Shown here piece after piece: positions 26,108 to 32,646 of a DNA stretch of 32,646 nt. The translations under genes were made by a program, and so were the position numbers. Every line of letters begins with the position of its first letter. Position 1 is the stretch's first letter. The stretch comes from Chloroflexota bacterium (GTDB taxonomy: Bacteria > Chloroflexota > Anaerolineae > Anaerolineales > UBA11858), in the NCBI GenBank assembly GCA_030608465.1, contig JAUWEC010000008.1:1-32646 (forward strand). Reading direction: 5' to 3'. The notes beneath the pieces are model-generated. The model was not told the DNA's origin and did no database searches. It was given only the letters and a program-made list of their open reading frames with translations.

Positions 26108-27421
26108 TTATTGTTTTGTAGCGCGGCTTGGCCATACTATCCCGACAACAAAACCCAAGAGTAATAAAACAGACATGCAGGGGAGGGCAGGCACCTTTTT
26201 GGTGGGTTCTGTCCTGGGAACAGGAGTTGACTGGTTGGTAATCGATGGTGCCGTAGGGGAAGGGAAAAATGTGGGTAAAACCCGGGCAGTTGGGATAGCA
26301 TAATTTGTTGCACCAACGGAGGCGGCCCAATCCAGTTCGAATTGACTGGCACTGATCCCAAGTGTCAGTTGGAATGCTTCTTCTGTGGTTATTCCATCTT
26401 TGTATGCGGCCAACAAGGTGCCCAGTCCCTCGTTCCCATAACTATCGACCAGATAAGTGACTGCGCTCAATGCTTCATGATAAGCCAGGTAGACGCGTTC
26501 TTCATCGAACGCGCCAAACCCAGTGGCGAGTGATGAAAGCGGGATCAAGCGTCCATCCTTAGCTGCGGCATTCACTTCTTCCAAAGCCCAATCCTGCGAG
26601 ACGAACTCATTGTATTGTGCCACTCCCTCATTCAGCCAGACCGGGATTGAAACGGTTGAATTGTATGTTACCTGATCAAAATATAAATGAGAAATTTCAT
26701 GCGGGATCACATTATTTAACCAACCGCTTAGATAGCCTGAATCTTCGACTATCTGGACCGTAATACCATAATTGCTATATGTTTCGCCCCCGACCCAATC
26801 GTGTGCCAGGTTGTGCCAGGCGGCAAACTCCGCGGAATTGTTGTAAATTATAATCTTCATCTTGTAATCCAGATCGGCCTGGAAAAGGTCCTGCTGGTGT
26901 TCTACCGCAGCGATGGCAATTTCAAAGATAGTCTCACCGAAAGATTCTGGTCGGTCATGCCACCAGACACCAATGTCGGAATTTTCCATCACCTGCCAAT
27001 CAAAACGAATATCCGAGTAATGGATAATTTCCGGTTCACTCGTATAATGATTTCCGTCCGCATCCATTACATCCCAATGATAGGCGATGGGCATCAGGGG
27101 AGGCGTGGTGAAGTCCCGGGTGTCCAGTACATATTCCAGAAAGACCTTTGTTCCCGACTCGATCTCGACCGTATCTTTGGTATAACTGCTGGACGAGTAA
27201 TACTTTTCATAAGTGTAGACGAATTTCGCGCTGACAATTTCGCCTGCAGCGCTGGACACCCAGGCGCGAAAGAGCAATTCATCTGGGAAATGATTTTCCA
27301 CTTCAACCTCAGAAAATTGGACAGAATTCTGTGCATATCCGGGGGAGACGCCGGAAATTCCTCCAAGACACAAAGCAGCAGCTATTATTATGAACAGGCT
27401 GGTTCTGTAATTGCGCGGCAT
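26108..27421 (-). CDS. Secreted peptidase-MA-like metalloprotease with C-terminal TM helix
   Basis: Signal peptide; gluzincin motif VIPHEISHLYFDQ followed by WLNEGVAQYNE; C-terminal LPCMSVLLLLGFVVGIVWP. Confidence 0.85.
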   Translation of the reverse strand: MPRNYRTSLFIIIAAALCLGGISGVSPGYAQNSVQFSEVEVENHFPDELLFRAWVSSAAGEIVSAKFVYTYEKYYSSSSYTKDTVEIESGTKVFLEYVLDTRDFTTPPLMPIAYHWDVMDADGNHYTSEPEIIHYSDIRFDWQVMENSDIGVWWHDRPESFGETIFEIAIAAVEHQQDLFQADLDYKMKIIIYNNSAEFAAWHNLAHDWVGGETYSNYGITVQIVEDSGYLSGWLNNVIPHEISHLYFDQVTYNSTVSIPVWLNEGVAQYNEFVSQDWALEEVNAAAKDGRLIPLSSLATGFGAFDEERVYLAYHEALSAVTYLVDSYGNEGLGTLLAAYKDGITTEEAFQLTLGISASQFELDWAASVGATNYAIPTARVLPTFFPSPTAPSITNQSTPVPRTEPTKKVPALPCMSVLLLLGFVVGIVWPSRATKQ

Positions 27422-27484
27422 ATTTATTCCTCTTTGGGGAGTTTAAACAACGAGTTTGCCCGACCCGGGAGTCAAACAATCCGT

Positions 27485-28150
27485 TTATTGAAAAACCTGG
27501 ACAAAGTCCATTGCGCCAATAATTATAAATACAATTCCTGATATCAAATGCCCCATCCAAGGGGCAATGATATTCTTGCTCATCTGAAAGGCATAGCCAT
27601 ACGCCAAACCGGCGGCAAATGTCGAAATAACCCCTCCTGTGCTTGCCAAAGGAAAAGTTGCCAGGTCAACGATTGGAGATAAATAGTGCCATGCTGTGAA
27701 ACATATAGTGGAAATTACCAGCCCCCACCACTTTCCCAGCAATTCTGCCAAGCCGGATTGCATCCACCCCCGGAAGAAGAACTCTTGGAAGGGACTGATG
27801 ACCAATATCCAGAGAGGAATGCCGATGAGCAGTTGCTGACCGAGGTTGCTCACAAACGATCTTTCCTGCAAAACTGCCAAACCCGCTAGACTGCTTACAA
27901 TGCCGGCACAAACGCCCCAAAATAATGCCTTTCCCAGGTTTTGTTGGGAAAACCCAATCGCTTCCCAATCCTTTGTTAATCCACCCCAGGCAAGCGGAAA
28001 CGCAATTCCTGCTGTAACGACCAGCCCAAAAAGTGGATAATACAATCGGCTTAACTGGCTGATTCCACAGAAAACCGTAAAACCTGTAATCAGTAAAAAG
28101 AGGTGGGACCTGCTTTTTCCTGGCAGGCAGGTTTTGATACTGTCCGGCAT
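27485..28150 (-). CDS. CPBP family intramembrane protease
   Basis: FQEFFFRGWMQSGLAELLGKWWGLVISTICFTAWHY and GVISTFAAGLAYGYAFQMSKNIIAPWMGHLISG are CPBP/CAAX-protease motifs. Confidence 0.88.
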   Translation of the reverse strand: MPDSIKTCLPGKSRSHLFLLITGFTVFCGISQLSRLYYPLFGLVVTAGIAFPLAWGGLTKDWEAIGFSQQNLGKALFWGVCAGIVSSLAGLAVLQERSFVSNLGQQLLIGIPLWILVISPFQEFFFRGWMQSGLAELLGKWWGLVISTICFTAWHYLSPIVDLATFPLASTGGVISTFAAGLAYGYAFQMSKNIIAPWMGHLISGIVFIIIGAMDFVQVFQ

Positions 28151-28174
28151 TGGATCTCCTTGTTTGGATAGGTC

Positions 28175-28876
28175 TTATTGAAGGGTGACCCGCCAATACA
28201 AGTTAACATCATAAAATTGCGGCATGAGGGTAGAGTCGGATCGGAATTCCCCAATACCAATCGGTGGAATTTCCAGAATGGACAGTATAGTAGGTGGGTA
28301 AAAGAGGACAAAATCTGTCGTCTTGGGTCCACAGATTATTGTCGATTCCAACTCTTCTGTCATTACCTCCATGATATCCACAACCAGATGCCCTTCCTCA
28401 CAAGATCCGCCAACTGTCATTTCGGCCATACCTCTCCCAGATATGGTGCATTCGTCTGGATCATTTTCACCTTTGACCTTTCCATGCTGGGAATAATAAA
28501 TTGTGCAGGTTTCGGGTTCATAATACCCGTCTCCCATTGGGAAAAGCAAAAAGGTACAGCCCCCTTCTGCTTCTCCTTTTAACCCTCCGGTGGCTTTGGT
28601 TCCATCTGGGCTCCAGACCCAGTTGTGATCATAATAAACTTTTATCAGGATCTGTTCCTCGCTACACTCTTCATGAACATAATCTGAGTCGGATTCGGCT
28701 TCCCCGGCGTTCCCGGAGGTCTCACCTGATGAATCGTTTTCCGGGGGGGCAGCTTCCTGGGGAGAGGGAGTATTTACCGCTGATGAGACCCCGCTAGAGG
28801 TCAGGGAGCAGCTGGAAAGAAAAACCATCAGGATCAGAACGGAGGTGGTGAGGGACCATTTTGATAATCTGTTCAT
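28175..28876 (-). CDS. Putative lipoprotein of unknown function
   Basis: Lipobox MNRLSKWSLTTSVLILMVFLSSCSLTSSG from ATG 28876 with GGAG upstream; low-complexity linker and Cys-containing domain. Confidence 0.75.
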   Translation of the reverse strand: MNRLSKWSLTTSVLILMVFLSSCSLTSSGVSSAVNTPSPQEAAPPENDSSGETSGNAGEAESDSDYVHEECSEEQILIKVYYDHNWVWSPDGTKATGGLKGEAEGGCTFLLFPMGDGYYEPETCTIYYSQHGKVKGENDPDECTISGRGMAEMTVGGSCEEGHLVVDIMEVMTEELESTIICGPKTTDFVLFYPPTILSILEIPPIGIGEFRSDSTLMPQFYDVNLYWRVTLQ

Positions 28877-28964
28877 GGAAATCTCCTTTGAAGGTAGGAA
28901 GAATGTCAGGAGGCCCAATCTGTTATCTGTTTTTTTAATTTACCTAAAAACAGATACTGATTTA

Positions 28965-29618
28965 TTAAATTGGTAAAACATAAAAGAACACTGACACAAA
29001 ATGACATCCGCTTCCAATTAAAACTAGCATGTGGAAGATTGAGTGATTGAATTTTATTTTTTTAATGCTGTATAACAGTGCACCAATTGTGTAAGAAATT
29101 CCGCCCGCAACAAGCCAGAACAGACCAGATGAAGATAAAGTATTAATTAATGGTTTTACAGCGAAAATGATTATCCAGCCCATGAACACATACATCAATG
29201 TTGAAATAAAATCATATTTTCCTGTAAAGAATAATTTTAATATTATTCCTGTTATAGCTAATCCCCAGGAGATTCCGAAAATCACCCATCCTGTGAGGCC
29301 ATTTAATGTCACAATCGTAAAAGGAGTGTAAGTTCCAGCTATGAGAACATAAATGGATGCGTGGTCAACAACTCTTGATTTTCTTCTTAACTCCGGGTTT
29401 TTAGTGTTATGGTAATAAGTAGAAGCTGCATATAAAACACATAAACTAGCTCCGAAAATGCTGAAACTTACAACATGCCGAACGTCTCCATGCCGGATTG
29501 CATGCGTAAATAAAAACACCAGAGCAATAATGCTTAATACAAGGCCGATAGCATGAGAAGTGATGTTAATTTTTTCTTCTATTGGCGAGTAGTATTTTAT
29601 TTCTTCTTTACTTTTCAT
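28965..29618 (-). CDS. Hemolysin III / YqfA-like (PAQR-related) membrane protein
   Basis: EEKINITSHAIGLVLSIIALVFLF, LYAASTYYHNTKNPELRRKSRVVDHASIYVLIAGTYTPF, HSIFHMLVLIGSGCHF. Confidence 0.93.
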   Translation of the reverse strand: MKSKEEIKYYSPIEEKINITSHAIGLVLSIIALVFLFTHAIRHGDVRHVVSFSIFGASLCVLYAASTYYHNTKNPELRRKSRVVDHASIYVLIAGTYTPFTIVTLNGLTGWVIFGISWGLAITGIILKLFFTGKYDFISTLMYVFMGWIIIFAVKPLINTLSSSGLFWLVAGGISYTIGALLYSIKKIKFNHSIFHMLVLIGSGCHFVSVFFYVLPI

Positions 29619-30029
29619 TAAACAATTGCCTTTTGTGTAATTTAATCAAAACCACTTTTGTTGTAATAAGCTCTCTAAAGATTTTCTTCGGGTGTATCAC
29701 TTATCCTTTGAAAAAAGCATTTTATCTAACACAGAGCTGTCGTGTTTAACCGCAGTGTTGAGCGCAGGGAAGTAACGTCAGTATTCGCCAATATTATCTT
29801 TCCCTGTTTCGACTATCACGCATCAGCTGTCTAATGCTGGTATAAATGCGGCCCCTATTGGGGGAGAATCTGATTTTCCAATACTACAATTAGCTGCCGA
29901 TTTGGCTGTATTAGGATTATATAACTTAAACACATGAACTGCTTCGAGCGGCTGATTCCCCCGTTTCATGGGCGGCACCAATGATACGCCATTGGCGAGA
30001 CCAGTCAGGTATCGAAGATCCTGATTCCC

Positions 30030-30160
30030 CTCAACAAGTTCCCTTCGCCTGAGTTCACTTCGTCTTTGTTACACTTCGTTCCCCTCGATAAGCTTGTCCT
30101 GAGTGGAGGGCAGCGGAATCGAAGGGCTCGGGATAAATTCCGTCGAAGGGCAGTGGGTGT
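30030..30160. repeat. Degenerate palindromic intergenic repeat cluster (ccctcgAtaagcttgtcctgag...atcgaaggg type)
   Basis: Multiple TTCGTCTT/CACTTCGTT/TCGAAGGG modules, with CCCTCGAT/ATCGAAGGG as inverted ends. Confidence 0.6.
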
Positions 30161-30174
30161 TAGCTCGTTTTTTC

Positions 30175-30588
30175 CTATTTTTCAAATTTTGATCGTGACA
30201 AATCGCGTATTGCTAGAATGGATGTAATAGCTAATACAATACCGGCGATAATCATCCCGATGATCAGGGTTTCCGAAAAAAGACCACTCCAATACGGTTC
30301 GGGCTTTAAGATTTTGGGCAGATGTTTTAAGATGCCTGCCAAGGCCAGAAATATACCCCAGAAAATGAACCCGTAGTAACCTGCTCTTTGCTTACGCGCA
30401 GCCAGAACAAAAAACACAATGAGCTGAACGTGAAATATTCCGGCTAAAATCTGAGTTTGTTGATTAGTCAGGCCAAATTCTTCCGGGATACCATATAAAA
30501 AATCATCGATCAAATGGGGTGCGGAAAATAAGACCAGCACCAAACCCACACCGATAACAAGATTACTCCATTTATTCCCCTTGTCCAT
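30175..30588 (-). CDS. Hypothetical small membrane protein (about 4 TM)
   Basis: 137 aa; hydrophobic segments LVIGVGLVLVLFSAP, LIVFFVLAARK, FIFWGIFLALAGIL, LIIGMIIAGIVLAITSILAI. Confidence 0.65.
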   Translation of the reverse strand: MDKGNKWSNLVIGVGLVLVLFSAPHLIDDFLYGIPEEFGLTNQQTQILAGIFHVQLIVFFVLAARKQRAGYYGFIFWGIFLALAGILKHLPKILKPEPYWSGLFSETLIIGMIIAGIVLAITSILAIRDLSRSKFEK

Positions 30589-30714
30589 ATTGTGATATTC
30601 TCCTTTACGAAAAAAAATGTTCTTAGATCAATCAAGTCCCTTGTTCCCCTGCGATCTAACGAATGAGATTACTGGTTTTGAGTCATTCGCTGGAGTTTAT
30701 CCCGCCCGTCCTGA

Positions 30715-30855
30715 ACGATGTTGAAGGAAGCTCGTCGAGTGCTTCCCTTCGGCTTCGCTCACTTCGGCAGGCTTCCTTCGGCTGCACTTCGTTTCGCTCA
30801 GGATAGGCAGTACAGGCAGGAAAGGCTTGCCGATGGGATTATCGAAGGGGGGAGA
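30715..30855. repeat. Second degenerate repeat cluster of the same TTCGCTCAgg/CTTCGGC type
   Basis: cttcccttcggcttcgctcacttcggcaggcttccttcggctgcacttcgtttcgctcagg; intergenic, no ORF. Confidence 0.6.
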
Positions 30856-30969
30856 GGGTTAGTTCGCTATTGACTGCCTCACACATTTACCGACCCTTAC
30901 CATATGGTTCCACAGATTGCCCCTCAAATGATTTCTTAATTCCCGGATTCGTGTATTAGGTTCAAATAG

Positions 30970-31404
30970 TTAATCACTTATTTCTAGGATGCGGACCTCG
31001 ACGCCCGTTTCGCTTTGCAAGTCGGCGGCAAAGACTTGCAGGGCAGATTCCTCAAAAGCGGCATCCGGTCCCAGGGAGCGGCCCATCACTATGAGGATCG
31101 CGCCGATCTCTTTCGCCACCGAAACCAGTTCGGCTCGTAAAGAGCCCTGGCGCACGATGGTCTGGGCTATGATTCCCTGTGCTGCGGCCCGCTCCTGGGC
31201 CATTGCCAATTGGAACTCCCCTAGCTTTTCTAAACTTGATTCAACATCTACAACCAAGGGTGCAGCTGTATGGTTAAGAAAGCTAACGTCAACCACGTAG
31301 AGAAAAACCAGTTCGTCGCCTTGTTTTTTTGCCAGAGCGATAACGGCATCTTGTGTGGGGTAGCTGGCTTCGCCCCCGCGGGTGGCGCACAAAATCATGC
31401 CCAT
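30970..31404 (-). CDS. Universal stress protein (UspA family)
   Basis: MGMILCATRGGEASYPTQDAVIALAKKQGDELVFLYVVDVSF, GAILIVMGRSLG. Start likely at 31404. Confidence 0.85.
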   Translation of the reverse strand: MGMILCATRGGEASYPTQDAVIALAKKQGDELVFLYVVDVSFLNHTAAPLVVDVESSLEKLGEFQLAMAQERAAAQGIIAQTIVRQGSLRAELVSVAKEIGAILIVMGRSLGPDAAFEESALQVFAADLQSETGVEVRILEISD

Positions 31405-31415
31405 GTTATTCCTCC

Positions 31416-32646
31416 TTAATACCGAGTCAGTAACCAAATAGTTGCCAGTAAAAGGGTGGCTATTGTTACTGGCACACCGTCACGCATAAAACGGCCAAAG
31501 CTGAGACGATAGCCGGCCTGGCCCAACAAGCCGACTGCGACAATATTGGGCGCAGAGCCCAGGATTGTGGCGTTGCCCCCCAGGTCGGCACCCAAGATGA
31601 GAGCCCAGTACAAGATCATATTCTCAGCACCGGTTATTGTAGAAGATAAAAAGTCAGCAATGGGAAGAGCGGCAACAGTGAAGGGGATGTTGTCCACGAT
31701 GCCCGAAGCGACGCCTGGTATCCAGACCATTAAAACCGTTGCCTTTTGTAGGTTGTCCCCGGCCAGTTCACCGATGATTCTGGCTATCCAGGTAATGACC
31801 CCGGTTGCCTCTAGTCCGCCTACGATTACGAAGATACTGATAAAGAAAATCAGTGTAGTCCAATCCACCTCGTGCAACATACGGTGCATGTCGGGTCGTA
31901 CCCAGGCGACCAGGATTGCCGCGCCGCTCAGAGCAACGACGCTGGGTGGAATACCACCGAAAAAATCCCCGGTAAAAAACAGGATCATCATTAACAGTCC
32001 CACCAGCCCGGATTTACGCAGCAGGGGGAAGTCGGTAATGTGAGAGTCTGCTTCCAGCCGGGCTACCAGCACCGGCGAGAAATGCTCCTCAGCATCGGCA
32101 AACTCGCGCCTGTAGAGAAAGCTAATTATTATCAAGAGGGGGATCATACACAGAATGGCGATAGGCGCCATGTTGACTAGATACTCGACAAAGCTTAACC
32201 CCAGGTGCGAGCCGACGATAGTGCTGGGCGGGTCGCCGATGATGGTCGCTGCTCCGCCAATGTTGGACGCCAGTACTTCGGGGATCACAAAAGCAAAGGG
32301 ATGGACACCTACTGTCTGAGCGATCTCGATAGACAATGGCACAAGGAGCAGGATGGCCGTCACGTTGTTGAGAAAAGACGAAAGTACGCCGGTGAGTATT
32401 GCCAGGCTCATCACCAACAGCCAGGCATTGCCCTTCGCCAGACGAAAAGTGCGGAAGGCAATCCAGTTAATGGCACCAGTCTCGCTAAACATGGCCATAA
32501 AAATCATCATACCCATGATCAGCCAGATGACGTTCCAGTCCACAAAAGCCATAGACTCTTCAAAGTTGATGATGTGTAGAGAGGGGAAGAAAGTGCCCCC
32601 GACGTAGTGAACCAACCAAACGGCCGCCGCACCCAGCAGTGCCGCC
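31416..32646 (-). CDS. SLC13/ArsB/NhaD-type ion permease, N-terminus outside the window
   Basis: NNVTAILLLVPLSIEIA, SNIGGAATIIGDPPSTIVGSHLGLSF, GADLGGNATILGSAPNIVAVGLL. Frame stays open to the window edge (AALLGAAAVWLVHYVGG). Confidence 0.93.
   Translation of the reverse strand, partial: AALLGAAAVWLVHYVGGTFFPSLHIINFEESMAFVDWNVIWLIMGMMIFMAMFSETGAINWIAFRTFRLAKGNAWLLVMSLAILTGVLSSFLNNVTAILLLVPLSIEIAQTVGVHPFAFVIPEVLASNIGGAATIIGDPPSTIVGSHLGLSFVEYLVNMAPIAILCMIPLLIIISFLYRREFADAEEHFSPVLVARLEADSHITDFPLLRKSGLVGLLMMILFFTGDFFGGIPPSVVALSGAAILVAWVRPDMHRMLHEVDWTTLIFFISIFVIVGGLEATGVITWIARIIGELAGDNLQKATVLMVWIPGVASGIVDNIPFTVAALPIADFLSSTITGAENMILYWALILGADLGGNATILGSAPNIVAVGLLGQAGYRLSFGRFMRDGVPVTIATLLLATIWLLTRY

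Noticed and set aside
26801-27541. 246-aa plus-strand ORF antisense to the peptidase-MA gene
   Set aside because: The minus strand carries signal peptide and HExxH motifs; the plus ORF has no domain.
30030-30855. CRISPR array
   Set aside because: Repeat modules are degenerate, unevenly spaced and palindromic, with no regular spacer structure.
31546-32043. 165-aa plus-strand ORF antisense to the permease
   Set aside because: Shadow ORF of the conserved permease frame.

Overview
This 32.6 kb window reads as an ordinary chromosomal segment of an environmental bacterium. The gene content suggests Chloroflexota/Anaerolineae, but that is inference only. About 25 protein-coding genes can be supported. 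They include a CCA-adding/poly(A) polymerase-type nucleotidyltransferase, a Cys-rich protein, a heterodimeric ABC exporter, an M29-type aminopeptidase, KsgA, a very large Ig-like surface protein, an ARMT1/DUF89-like phosphatase, a G5/3D-domain protein, an Old Yellow Enzyme, FolK, three Complex-I/Mrp-like membrane subunits, a coiled-coil protein, SelB, an O-methyltransferase, a peptidase-MA-like protease, a CPBP protease, a HlyIII protein, a UspA protein and an SLC13/ArsB-like permease cut by the window edge. Two RNA genes are clear: SRP RNA and tRNA-Ser(GGA). There is a frameshifted, truncated DUF4143-ATPase relic, a MITE-like element and degenerate palindromic intergenic repeats. No CRISPR array, prophage or complete transposase was seen. 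The most interesting candidate is the three-gene Nuo-like membrane module at 18441-21973. It has no catalytic subunits beside it, and by eye its antiporter-like subunits lack most of the canonical charged proton-channel residues.
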